This document shows, piece after piece, positions 33,821-43,616 of a stretch of 64,000 nucleotides of DNA (its first letter is position 1; the number at the start of each line of letters is the position of its first letter). The notes below the pieces were generated by a model. It saw only the letters and a list, made by a program, of their open reading frames with translations, ran no database searches and had not been told where the DNA came from. Position numbers and translations under genes: made by a program. This DNA comes from Peromyscus leucopus (Eukaryota; Chordata; Mammalia; Rodentia; Cricetidae): the NCBI RefSeq assembly GCF_004664715.2, contig NC_051075.1:27336715-27400714 (forward strand). Reading direction: 5' to 3'.

Positions 33821-33893
33821 GCAAGCACTGATTTTTGCCAAACTAGATCAAGTTTATCACTCAAGAACTTCATCTAATTATTGCTATAGAAAC

Positions 33894-33940
33894 AAAACAA
33901 AACAAAACAAAACAAAACAAAACAAACAAACAAACAAAAA
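33894..33940. repeat. (AAAAC)n repeat
   Basis: About six AAAAC units followed by AAAC units, immediately 5' of a young B1. Confidence 0.93.
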
Positions 33941-33944
33941 CCCT

Positions 33945-34090
33945 GCCGGGTGGCGGTGGCACATGCCTTTAATCCCAGCACTCAGGAGACAAAGCCAGGC
34001 GGATCTCTGTGAGTTCGAGGCCAGCGTGGTCTACAGAGTGCCTTCCAGGAAAGGCGCAAAGCTGCACAGGGAAACCCTGTCTCAAAAAAC

Positions 34091-34123
<33 letters not shown>

Positions 34124-34141
34124 AAAAAAAAAAAAAAAAAC
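33945..34141 (+). repeat. Young cricetid-type SINE B1 with long poly(A)
   Basis: Near-consensus B1 with 'gagttcgaggccagcgtggt', 'ctacagagtgccttccagga' and 'aaggcgcaaagctgcacagg', then an almost uninterrupted 50-bp A tract. The long clean tail and intact CpGs suggest a recent insertion. The lysine-rich and poly-F frames here are artefacts. Confidence 0.95.
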
Positions 34142-35073
34142 AAACCAATACTTTTCTTTTAACCTTCTTCATAAAACTCTCAAAAATACTAGTTAAAAAT
34201 TAGATATGATCCAAGTTTTCAAGAATTCAAACAGCCAGTAATGGATGTCCTAAAATACATTTACTATTTGGTCTTTCTCTTCTGCTCACCCGTTAACTAT
34301 ACCATCACCAGTTGGGAATGAATGGATGCTGAGAAAGCTGACTGTTCAGATTCTTGGCTCTTAAAATGTATAACAGATAAACATGGATGAGTAGCTTTTT
34401 TTTTTTTTTTTAAATAATAGCTTGTGTGTTTTGTATAGTATTTGCCTGTTGGAGAAATGGGAACAATACAAGGCAGTTTACACCAGTGAAAAGCTAAGTG
34501 CTTTACATATTGTACCAAAGTTGACAAAGTTAAAGGAGCGCGAGGCTCATACACGTAGAGTAACCAGCAAGTGCTTCTGCTCAGCACCAGTTCTCAGCAG
34601 CTGGCCGTGGCTGAAGGAGAGGGAATAACAGTGACTGCACTCGGAGCTGGCCTGAGCGATGGACACAGCAAGTTAGAGCATGGCCCCACGTCCATCCCCT
34701 TGGCTCTGAGCCAGGCTGAATAGCTTGCTTTTATGCCAGTGAATATGGAGAAATGCAAGGCATCCCCAGGACAACATCATGGTTGAGAAGGAGGACAACT
34801 CTTGGAGACTGTGGACTGTGGAGAACTATCAAGAAAAATCTTCCCATTCACACAGCCATTGCCTAACTTTGCTCTTTGAAAGGAACAACTGATTCAAGTG
34901 ATGGAATGCTTTTGCATTGCATTAGACTTTGTTAGTTTCTTGAGTTCCCTCAGCCACAGACTCCTGAAACCGATGAGACCCTGATTAAATTGGGTAAAAG
35001 TTGGTGTTTGGAGCAACTTCCTTCTCTCTATAAAGAGGCTTCAGTACATACGTGGTATAATGCTCACCTCTTA
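34142..35073. other. Unassigned, repeat-poor stretch
   Basis: About 930 bp without recognised modules except a T15 run near 34398-34412. Candidate single-copy sequence. Confidence 0.4.
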
Positions 35074-35079
35074 GTGTCT

Positions 35080-35552
35080 TGTAACATGAATCTTAAAAGG
35101 TCTTATTAATAAAAACAAACCCAGAGCCAAGTATTGGGATGAATGCTGAAAGATCAGAGAAACAGAACAAACCACAGCTAACCTCACCTTGACAACTCCT
35201 CATCTGATCCTGTTTCCACGAATCCTCAGACTGAAAGCTTCGGAATCCTTACCTGAATAGATTTCAGCTGAACTGCTGCTAAAAGCTTAAAAGCTTCTAG
35301 TTCCTGGTCCTTGCTCCTTATATACCTTTCAGCTTCCTGCCATCACTTCCTGGGATTAAAGGCATGTGTCACTGTGCCTGGCTGTTTCCAGTGTGGCTTT
35401 GAACTCACAGAAATCTGGATGGATCTCTGCCTCCAGAATGCTAGGATTAAAGGCGTGTGTTACCATTGCCTAACCTCTATGTTTAATTTAGTGGCTGCTC
35501 TGTTCTCTGACCTCCAGATAAGTTTATTGGGATGCACAATATATCAACCACT
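35080..35552 (-). mobile_element. LTR family B copy with B1 cassettes
   Basis: Antisense: starts TGTAACATGAATCTTAAAAGG, then 'aaacccagagccaagtattg' and 'gctgaaagatcagagaaaca', two B1-like modules ('gggattaaaggcatgtgtca' and 'aggattaaaggcgtgtgtta'), 'gacctccagataagtttatt', and an end near ATATATCAACCACT. Flanks GTGTCT (35074-35079) and ATGTCT (35553-35558) agree at 5 of 6 positions. Confidence 0.8.
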
Positions 35553-35720
35553 ATGTCTTCCAGATTTAAAAGGGAGCTGGAGAAAAAAATCTTTCATCTG
35601 GACAATATTGCTATTTGAAACCCTGGTATATATTTGTTTGCCTTGACAAAGTAAATATTTTGTTATTGTGTTTATGAGATACAGTTTAACATCTATTTAT
35701 AGTAACACTGTTCCATTTTT

Positions 35721-36007
35721 TTAAATAATTTTTTTATTAAGAGATTTTCTATTCATTTTACATACCAACCGCAGATTCCCCTGTCCTCCACTGTTGGTGG
35801 GAGTGCAAACTTGTACAGCCACTTTGGAAATCAGTATGGTGGTTTTTTAGAAAATTGGGAATTAATCTTCCTCAAGACCCAGCTATACCACTCTTGGGCA
35901 TATACACAAGGAATGCTTAATCATACCACAAGGGCACATGCTCAACTGTGTTCATAGCAGCACTATTTGTAATAGCCAGAACCTGGAAACAACCTAGATG
36001 CCTGTCA
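35721..36007 (-). mobile_element. Twin-primed, 5'-inverted LINE-1 insertion
   Basis: ACTGTTCCATTTTT flanks it (35707-35720 and 36008-36021). The left part (to about 35789) is the L1 3' end in antisense ('ttattaagagattttctatt', 'cagattcccctgtcctcc'). From about 35790 the sequence switches to sense ORF2 C-terminal coding DNA ('actgttggtgggagtgcaaa', 'cctcaagacccagctatacc', 'aacaacctagatgcc'). This head-to-tail inversion inside one TSD is the signature of twin priming. Confidence 0.93.
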
Positions 36008-36021
36008 ACTGTTCCATTTTT

Positions 36022-37020
36022 AAAATATACACTATTTTATTCCATTTTTTAAAACAAAGAAAATGCAACATCCTAAAAAAGCCCACAAAATTTACTGGTA
36101 ATACAAAGTCCTATGAAGTTCGCTGGGCTACCATAAGAAATTGAAGAAATCATTAAATATTTAGGAACATTCAACATCAAAAGCTTTAAATCTAACTGTA
36201 CATTGTAGGCCCTGAAAAAGCTACAAACTCCCCCCTTTTTTTTTATAAAAGTATTTTCTCTATAGAGAATCTCATCAGCTATACAAACATCTGTACAGTT
36301 TTTATACTGAAGCTAATGTTGAGCTGCATTTGAATTTCACATTCTTAGCAAAATAGTTGCCTGAGTACATGTACGCCACACCTTTTAGGACAGCATTTGT
36401 TCTTCCTCCTCGTCTTCTTCCTCCCCCTCTTCCCCATTTTCTGGTTCATGGACCCTTCTTTCCTGCTTCACTTTTGACCTTGGCACAGTGTACAGCAACA
36501 TCCTTTTCACACTTCTCCTTTAGTCTGGCTGCTTTCTGCTCATAGGGTTGTTTATCTTTGGCAGACTGTTCAGAGAGCTCACCCATTTTTTTTTTTCAGT
36601 ATCTCTAATAGACAGGCCTGGGTGTTCACTTTTGATCTTTGGGTGATGTTCAGAGCAAAACAGGAAGAAGGTGGTGGTCTTTTTGGAGCATTAGGATCCT
36701 TTTCCCTTTCTCATCACCTTTGGGAGGAACATAATTTTTCATTTCCATGTCATAACGAGCTTTGTTGCTCTTGTCCCAATCTTCAAACTTTGACTTTTCC
36801 CTTTCAGACATGGTCTTCTGTCTCTCACAGCATTTCTTTAAGAACTTGGCGAAGTTGACTGAGGGGTCAGGGTGCTTCTTCTTGTGGTCCTCTCATCAGG
36901 TCTGCACCAAGAAGGCAAATGAAAACATTTTGCCTCATGGTTTGTCGGGGTCTCCTTTGCCCATGCTGACAACACTGAGTCTACTTGTTGGTGTGAGCTC
37001 TTCCTTCACAGCCCAAATAG
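36022..37020 (-). pseudogene. Hmgb2: Hmgb2 processed pseudogene
   Basis: The minus strand encodes a broken HMG-box protein without introns. The start codon is at 36962-36964 and codons read MGKGDPDKP, then TGA at codon 10 where HMGB proteins have Arg. Both HMG boxes are traceable ([27 protein letters not shown]; then [29 protein letters not shown]). YVPPKGD and [13 protein letters not shown] point to HMGB2 rather than HMGB1. The acidic tail is shortened. The 3'UTR continues to 'aataaaatagtgtatatttt' on minus and ends at a short poly(A) near 36022. Several frameshifts are present; the 5' boundary is approximate. Confidence 0.9.
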
Positions 37021-37254
37021 AAATACTTCCTCCCCCAAGCTCCAGAAAGAAATGGTTTATTGCTAATACCCTCTTCTATATTTTTTTTTATAAGAGATTT
37101 AGTTAAAAATATTTTTGTTAGAATGCTGGAACCCTATTATCCTACTGAGTAAAGATTCTGAATTTATTCAATGGTAGACGCTTACTTTATATATATTCTG
37201 AATAATTTATCTATGTGATGATGCTCATTGTTGCTGGCTCTTTTATATATGTAT

Positions 37255-37555
37255 ATGTGGGAGACCTGCTTCCACTTTTACCCAGGGTAAAATATTTAGA
37301 TGGAAGGAATAAGGTAGACAGACAGATAGAAACACAGGACAGCTTGGGAGGGCCTGGATCCTTATCCACCATCCCCTTATGTCCCTTCTAAAGAGCTTTT
37401 AAAAGGAATGCCAAGGGGTGGAGCAAAAGACCTCTCCCTAGCACAGCCAAGTGCAGACCCTTCCAAACACCTGGTAAATGTGCATGTGGTCATTCCATCC
37501 CCTTATGCAGTCCTGCTGGGTAAACAAACACAGATTTCACTAGGAAACCTCTGTG

Positions 37556-37560
<5 letters not shown>
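37255..37560 (-). mobile_element. ERV LTR-like repeat
   Basis: On minus: 'ctgtgtttgtttacccagca', 'ctgcacttggctgtgctagg', 'ccttttaaaagctctttaga' (TATA-like) and 'ctgtcctgtgtttctatctg'. Part of it (37438-37520) is homologous to the extra U3 block of the LTR at 61762-62284. Boundaries are approximate. Confidence 0.6.

Positions 37561-37596
<36 letters not shown>
37559..37596. repeat. (AT)n microsatellite
   Basis: Perfect AT repeat at the edge of the LTR-like element. Confidence 0.95.
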
Positions 37597-37599
<3 letters not shown>

Positions 37600-38190
37600 T
37601 TCTTAGACACAAAGCTTAAGAAAATACAGAGATGGTGACCTCTAAAATAGAACTGCTAATGATATTAAACATCTTCAAGTATTATATTTGTGTATTCCTA
37701 ATTATATTATGACTTCTTTAGCGAAGCAATTAGATAGGCTTTAATTTTGTGCACCCCAGTCCATACCTCCTGATAACTGAAAGATATTGAATGTTGGTAA
37801 GTCTGCTAACAAATACTTAATTTTTGAAATATATTTACTCCATTGGTTGTAGTTTTGTAATGCTATTTAATTGTTGTCTGTTAACACATCACAGAAGCGT
37901 TTGCTCTTGAGAGCTGTGTTTTTGTAAAGCCTTATGACAAACTGTTGTCTGTTAATATTCTGCAAAAATACAGTTCCTGACAAAGGAAACTGAATGGTTT
38001 TTTTGAGAGAGTAGGACATTTCTCACCAGGGAAATAGAATGGAGTACAGGAAAAATGTCTGACCTAAGAACCACTCTTGAATTGGCCATAAAGGGTTCAT
38101 TGGCATTAACTCCTTGACATCTGTCAAGTACTCCCTCAACATGGAATCAAATCAGACAAGCCAATACATATGTTGTCCTTGTGACATGGG
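37597..38190. other. Unassigned AT-rich stretch
   Basis: Two similar words ('gttgtctgttaacacatcac' and 'gttgtctgttaatattctgc', 37874 and 37943) suggest a small local duplication. Nothing else is recognised. Confidence 0.4.
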
Positions 38191-38194
38191 ACAT

Positions 38195-38250
38195 ATATTA
38201 GTCAGGACTCTCCAGAGGAATATAACTTACAGAATAAATCCATCCATCTA

Positions 38251-38295
<45 letters not shown>

Positions 38296-38308
38296 CTATC
38301 TATCTATT

Positions 38309-38369
<61 letters not shown>

Positions 38370-38764
38370 GGGATTTATTAGAGTGACTTACAGATTGTGG
38401 TCCAATTAGTCCAACAATGTTGGTCTACCAATAAAAAGTCCAAGAATCCAGTAGTTGTTCAGTCCACAAGGCTGGATGTCTCAGCTGGTCTTGAGCATAC
38501 ACCAGAATCCTGAGGAAATAGGCTCTCATACCAGTGAAGGAATGAACTCGCCAGCAAGAGCAAGGACAAGGAATAGGCAAAGAACAGTGTTTCCTTCTTC
38601 CATGTCCTTTATAAGGCTGCCAGCAGAAGGTGTGGTCCATATTAAAGTGGATCTTCCCATCTCAAGAGAGATCTGGATTAAAGATAAGTCTTCCTATTTC
38701 AAATGATTTAATTAAGAAAAATCCATCACAGGTGTACCCAGATGCTTGGGTTTTAGTTAATTCC
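38195..38764 (-). mobile_element. ERVL/MaLR-type LTR with internal (TCTA)n
   Basis: 'ttagtcaggactctccagag', (TCTA)n, 'gggatttattagagtgactt', 'tccacaaggctggatgtctc', 'ctgccagcagaaggtgtggt' and 'tgcttgggttttagttaatt' follow a rodent LTR that I know from memory. The 3' part seen on plus is missing where the next L1 piece begins. Confidence 0.65.
38248..38370. repeat. (TCTA)n microsatellite
   Basis: About 30 TCTA units with a few TCTC and TTTA variants, inside the LTR. Confidence 0.97.
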
Positions 38765-39275
38765 AGATGAATTTCATACATGTATACAATGTATTTTGAT
38801 TATATTCATCTCCATTCCCTCCCCTCCAACTTCTAGCCACTCCATCACCATGTCTTCCTCCCAACTTCATGTAATTTTTAAAAACCCACTGAGCATAATT
38901 ATTGCTGCCTATGATAATACTTTGTTTGTGTTGTAACAAATAAAGCTTGCAAGAAGATCAGAGGATGGAGCTAGCCACTAGTTAACCATAGATGTCTGGA
39001 GGTCTGTACAGGCAGGAGACAGGAAGTGATGATATAGCTAGGCAGAGAGAGGAAGTATTAAAGCAGGGCAGAGACAGGACTCGGCCCCTTTTCGGTCTGA
39101 GGAGTCTGAGAGGTAAGAGGTGACTGTGGCTGCTCCTTTCCTTCTCTGATCTTTCAGCATTTACCCTGATATCTGACTTTGGGTTTTTATTATTAAGACA
39201 AATTAGAATTTGTGCTACAGCTACCAGCAAATTTGTGGTCATAGGACCCTCAATTTGAGTGTCGGCAACCTACCA
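38765..39275 (-). mobile_element. LINE-1 3'-region fragment, antisense, split by an LTR
   Basis: 'atacaatgtattttgattat', 'attccctcccctccaacttc' and 'taaaaacccactgagcataa' precede the LTR. 'ataggaccctcaatttgagt' and 'cggcaacctaccagggtt' continue the same L1 stretch after it. Confidence 0.7.
38910..39219 (+). mobile_element. LTR family B copy, short form
   Basis: 'tatgataatactttgtttgt', 'gtaacaaataaagcttgcaa', 'gatcagaggatggagctagc', 'tctgatctttcagcatttac' and 'aattagaatttgtgctaca'. Flanks GCTGCC (38904-38909) and GCTACC (39220-39225) match 5 of 6. It lacks the B1-like cassette of other copies. Confidence 0.82.
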
Positions 39276-39279
39276 GGGT

Positions 39280-39965
39280 TACATAGGATGAAGGTATTCA
39301 AAAGAGGCATGCTTACTTTGTTTATAAGACTACTGAAACTTTGGACCCCAAGAGACTTAAGGTACACTGCAAACCTCATGACCTGAGAAGAGAAGGGTTA
39401 AAGTATGAGCTAGTGAAAGGGGAAGCCTCTCTCTAAAAGAGACTTACAACTGTAGACCACCTTACCAAAGAGACAGCAATGGGCCAGTGGTGGGTAGGAC
39501 CATACCTTGACTAGAATTGCCCAGCTGTCCATAACTCTGACCATCTACCTAAACATCAACTTTGCTTCAGGACCCTGAAGATGGACTTTGGGAGAGAGGT
39601 GTCACTGGATCTCTGTCCTTCTTCCTAATGTGGACATATTGAATAAATATCCTCTTTCTGATTTTAACTATTATTTTGACTTTTCAAAATTGGTTTATCA
39701 GGGACTGGGAAGATGGCTCAGAGCCTAAGATCTCTGGATGCTCTTCCAGAGGTTCTGAGTTCAATTCCCAGCAACCACATGGTGGCTCACAATCATCTGT
39801 AATGAGATCTGGTGCCCTCTTCTGGAATGCAAGCACACAAGAAGGCAGAACACTGTATATATAATAAATAAATAACCTTTAAAAATGGGCTTATCAAGGA
39901 TATGCGGCCTGAACCTAGCTCTTTGGGGCATATATTGTGATCCTAAGTCCAGTAATATATGGTCA
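39280..39965 (+). mobile_element. MaLR LTR (ORR1/MT-like) containing a B2
   Basis: 'ataggatgaaggtattcaaa', 'tgtttataagactactgaaa', 'gacctgagaagagaagggtt', 'aaaagagacttacaactgta', 'taggaccataccttgactag' and 'gcccagctgtccataactct'. The 3' part resumes after the B2 with 'ggatatgcggcctgaaccta' and 'gatcctaagtccagtaatat'. Confidence 0.78.
39698..39888 (+). repeat. SINE B2
   Basis: 'gggactgggaagatggctca', 'tcttccagaggttctgagtt', 'ccacatggtggctcacaatc', 'gtaatgagatctggtgccct' and 'gcagaacactgtatatataa', with an AATAAATAA end. Flanks 'ttggtttatca' and 'tgggcttatca' look like an imperfect TSD within the MaLR LTR. Confidence 0.95.
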
Positions 39966-40309
39966 AAGGGGTTCCCAATACAAAAGCAAGACAACGCCTG
40001 ATTGGGGAGAAACTTTATAAGCATCAGCTTCTTGAGAGTCCAGAAGAAGTCTTAATATTCATTTCTCTGCTTTACCAAATAGAGATTAGAAAGATACCAG
40101 CTCAAGTGGGAAGATAAGAAAAGCCCCTGGGACAAAGTGGTTCTAGCAGTTTCTTAGGACCATTCAGTTTACTCCCATCCTCTAGTCAACTTGCTGAAGG
40201 TGGTTGATGCTCAAAATTGTTATTGGAGTTGTTAGGGCCAGAGCCTCTTCTGATATCCTGATTGGTGAAGTGGTGAGGTTCAAGCACTCGTCTGTCCTCA
40301 GTAGGCCAA
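39966..40309. other. Unassigned stretch, possibly MaLR-internal
   Basis: Follows the MaLR LTR and precedes a dispersed-repeat copy. No independent family recognised. Confidence 0.35.
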
Positions 40310-40760
40310 CTAAAGAGACACATGATAGTGAAAAGCAGAGAAGGGAGAATTAGAATCATTCTATATGGTCACATTTGGAAAAGGAACAAAGAAACAAAGA
40401 GGTCATGATATCCCCATACTCCATGCCATCAAGTCCATCTTTTGGGTCCTGACATAAAACTTAGGGTCAAGTAGCAGGCATGAGATATGCATAACTGAGA
40501 AGACCTGGTCCAGATGTAGTCTGTACATCACTGACATACTGTTATTTTGGCTCTAGGTTGTCAACTGTGTAAAATCTCTTCCTGGGAGGCAAATTCTTCC
40601 TTTGGCTGACACCAGGCTTCAGCCTTTTCCTCCTCCTAATGTGAGATTCCTGAGGAATTTTCAATTTCTTGAGGGCCATCATTTCACTAGTTTGATAGCC
40701 TAAGGGAGGATCACAAAGGTCTCTCTGGAGTTTGTTCATTCCCTACAGACCTGCTGAGGA
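40310..40760. repeat. Dispersed repeat, copy 2 (paralogue at 20240-20690)
   Basis: Aligned words: 'gacataaaacttagggtcaa', 'gatatgcataac', 'cttcagccttttcctcctcc', 'gtgagattcctgagg' and 'tagtttgatagcctaaggga'. Located just 3' of a MaLR LTR, which makes a MaLR-internal origin plausible. Confidence 0.6.
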
Positions 40761-41230
40761 AGCACTTTCTAAACATACTGATATGATGCTCAGACAGTAT
40801 TATTCGGATCCTTGGTCATCGTCGCAAACTTCCAGCACCCTGACTGAGCAACAGGTGCTGCTCAAGATTTTCACCATCTTTATTAAAAGGTACATTATCC
40901 TTCTGATGAACATTTATAATTGATCTTACTTGCCATTCATTATAGTTCATTTATCTGCCAATTAAAGGCTTTAAATAATTGTGGCATGCTTCATTACAAA
41001 CCAAAGTATACATTATAATGAGTAGCTACAAATCATTTTATGCAATTGATAATGAATAGGCTTTCAAGTCTTAAGATAACAAATCTTTTTTGAAGTTTAT
41101 GCATTTATCTTGGTCTGTTTGTAGTCTAATGCTTTTTATTTTCTATATAGGCTATTTTTAAAAGTTGATGGCTGCATTTACTTCACTTATTGAATCTTTG
41201 TGAAAAATGAGGAGTGTTACAAAAGCATTA
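40761..41230. other. Unassigned AT-rich stretch
   Basis: Nothing recognised. Confidence 0.4.
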
Positions 41231-41235
41231 AAGGC

Positions 41236-41620
41236 TCATGAAGGAAAAACTATTTCTTTCTGGTCAGGAAAATGCAATCTCTGGCCTAGGTGGAGACGCC
41301 ACATTCCAGTTGGGCTGGCCAGTTGTGAGAGCTCACAATGACTCTAGTTTGTGGCTTGATTCCATCTTTACCCAAGGTCAGGGAGTTCAAGCTTGTCTTT
41401 GCTCCTTAAGGCTGGATAACAGGATGTTTGGCCAGAGGCATGGTTACCAGATGTCTTAAGAATTAAGGAGATGATTATGCTTGTTTGTTTCTTGAACCAT
41501 GGTGTCTTTGAGAGGGGGAGGTCTTTTTGCCTTCTTGCTTCTGTATAAAAAGGCAATGAGAAATAAACTCGGGGCTGCTGCAGTATTCACCAAGAGCCCT
41601 CCTGAATCTATCCTGTTTCT
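41236..41620 (+). mobile_element. ERV LTR with TATA box and poly(A) signal
   Basis: TATAAAAAGG lies at 41544-41553 and AATAAACTCGGGGCTGCTGC starts at 41562, followed by 'agtattcaccaagagccctc'. A TATA box and AATAAA this close indicate a short R region, as in rodent class II LTRs. The limits are approximate and no TSD was found. Confidence 0.65.
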
Positions 41621-41659
41621 CTGTCTTTTCTTTTATGTGTTTGTTTTTCCTATCTGTTT

Positions 41660-42449
41660 TTTCTTTTTCTTTTTTTCCCCCATTTTTATTAAGAGATTTT
41701 CTATTCATTTTACATATCAACCACAGATTCTCCTGTCCTTCCTCCTCACACCCTCCAGCCTTCTCCCCCAACCCACCCCTCATTCCCAACTCCTCCAAGG
41801 CAAGGTCTCCCATGGGGAGTCAGCAGAGCCTAGTAGTTGAGGTAGGTCCAAGCCCCTCCTCCCTGCACCAAGGCTGCGCAAAGTGTCTCACCATAGGCAC
41901 TAGGTTCCAAAGCCAGCTAGCTCATGCACTAGGGACAGGTCTCAATCACACTGCCTGGGGGCCCTCTAAACAGTTCAAGTTAAACAATTGTCTCACTTAC
42001 CCAGAGGGCCTAGTCTAGTACCATGGGGGCTCCTTAGCTATTGGTCCACAGTTCATGTGTTTCCAATAGTTTGGCTAGTTGTCTCTGTACTTTTTCCAAT
42101 CATGGTCTCAATATCTCTTGCTCATAGAATCTCTCCATTGGACTCCTGGAGCTCTGCCTGGGAACCAGTTATGGATATCTGCATCTGCTTCCATCAGTCA
42201 CTGGATGATGGTTCTATCATGACAGTTAGGGTATTCGGCCATCCGATCACCAAAGTAGATCAGCTCAGGCACCCTCTCAACCATTGCCAATAGCCTATGG
42301 TGAAGTCATCTTTGTGGATTCCCGGGAACCTCCCTAGCACTCTGCTTCTCCTTATCCTCATGGTGCCTTCATTTATCATGGTATCTCTTTCCTTGTTCTC
42401 CTACTCTATTCCCGTTCCAGCTTGAACCTCCTGCTCCCCTAAGCTCTCA
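41660..42449 (-). mobile_element. LINE-1 3'UTR, non-inverted part of a twin-primed insertion
   Basis: Antisense L1 3' end: T-rich tail, 'tttattaagagattttctat', 'tctcccatggggagtcagca', 'cacagttcatgtgtttccaa', 'tctgcttccatcagtcactg', ending at 'cccctaagctctcat'. It joins at about 42450 to sense L1 ORF2. Confidence 0.93.
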
Positions 42450-43061
42450 TGGGCTACAGAGCTAAACAGAGAATTCTCAACAGAAGAATCTCAAGTGGCC
42501 AAAAGACATTTAAGGAATTTCTCAACATCCTTAGTCATCAGGGAAATGCAAATCAAAACAACTCTGAGATACCATCTTATACCTGTCAGAATGGCTAAGA
42601 TAAAAAACACTGAAGACAGCTTATGTTGGAGAGGATGCAGAGCAAGGGGAACACTCCTAAACTGTTGGTGGGAATGCAAACTTGTACAACCACTTTGGAA
42701 ATCTGTATGGCGCTTTCTCAGAAAATTGGGAATCAATCTTCCTCAAGACCCAGCTATACCACTCTTGGGCATATACCCAAGGAATGCTCAATCATACCAC
42801 AAGGACACATGCTTAACAATGTTCATATCAGCATTATTTGTAATATTCAGAACCTGGAAGCAACCTAGATGCCCCTCAACTGAAGAACAGATAAAGAAAA
42901 TGTGGTACATATACACAATGGAGTACTACTCAGCAGAGAAAAACAATGATATCATGATGTTTGCAGGCAAATGGATGGAACTAGAAAATATCATCCTGAG
43001 TAAGGTAACCCAGACTCAGGAGGACAAACATGTTATGTACTCACTCATAAATGGATATTAG
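42450..43061 (+). pseudogene. LINE-1 ORF2p C-terminal remnant, open frame
   Basis: 204 codons without interruption, ending in a natural-looking stop. Recognisable parts: [59 protein letters not shown] (the ORF2p cysteine-rich C-terminal region), DPAIPLLGIYPRNAQS, TWKQPRCPSTEEQIKKMWYI and YTMEYYSAEKNND. Endonuclease and reverse transcriptase domains are absent, and the true start of ORF2 lies far upstream, so this is a fragment. Intact length suggests a relatively young insertion. Confidence 0.9.
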
Positions 43062-43285
43062 ACGTAAAGCAAAGGATAACTAGATTGCAGCCCACAGCTC
43101 CAGGGAGGCTAGCTAGTAAGGAGAACCCTAGGAGGGATGCATGGATCGCCCAGTGATGAAAATGTATGAGATCTACATGAGCAAACTGGGGGTGAGGCGG
43201 GTAACAGGGGGCAAGGGATGGGGGAATGAGAGCTAAGGGAGTAGGAGGTTTGAGCTGGAATGGGAACAGAGTGGGAGAACAAGGA
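42450..43285 (+). mobile_element. LINE-1 ORF2 3' end and 3'UTR, inverted part
   Basis: Sense L1 sequence from the late ORF2 region through the stop at 43059-43061 and about 220 bp of 3'UTR to 'acaaggaaagagacc'. Its last ~60 bp repeat, in opposite orientation, the first bases of the neighbouring 3'UTR segment, consistent with overlapping twin-primed cDNAs. Confidence 0.88.
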
Positions 43286-43545
43286 AAGAGACCATTTATT
43301 TTATTAAGAAATTTTCTATTCACTTTACATACCAACCACAGATACCCCCTCTTCCCTCTTCCCACACCCAGCCTTCCCCCTCAACCCACCCCCATCTCCA
43401 AATTTTCCCATGGGGAGTCAGCAGAACCTGGCACACTCAGCTGAGACAGGTCAGGTCCAAGGCCCTCCCTGCTGCACCAAGGTTGTGCAAGGTATCACAC
43501 CCTAGACACTGGGCTCCCAAAAGCCCACCCATGCTGTTTTTTCTT
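43286..43545 (-). mobile_element. LINE-1 3' end, second antisense fragment
   Basis: 'ttattttattaagaaatttt', 'tcactttacataccaaccac', 'tcccatggggagtcagcaga' and 'ctgctgcaccaaggttgtgc' repeat the L1 3' end a second time, directly after the inverted ORF2 segment. Confidence 0.88.
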
Positions 43546-43616
43546 AATCCTCATTCCCCTATTCAGTTACTGTTTGACAGGTTGGGCGGAACCCAGCAGC
43601 GAGTCTTCTGGATCAG

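Noticed and set aside
33819..34203. Lysine-rich and poly-Phe frames over an A-rich tract
   Set aside because: They cover a young B1 and its poly(A) tail.
36965..36980. 'aacactg' as TSD partner of the Hmgb2 retrocopy
   Set aside because: Only seven bases match the other flank and the 5' boundary is unknown, so I do not claim a TSD.
36357..37106. Plus-strand frames over the Hmgb2 retrocopy
   Set aside because: They are antisense shadows of the minus-strand pseudogene.
38114..38386. Repetitive Tyr/Leu/Ser frame
   Set aside because: Translation of the (TCTA)n microsatellite inside an LTR.
42495..43061. 188-codon frame as a host gene
   Set aside because: Its sequence is the C-terminal region of L1 ORF2p, and the frame is open upstream to the inversion point.
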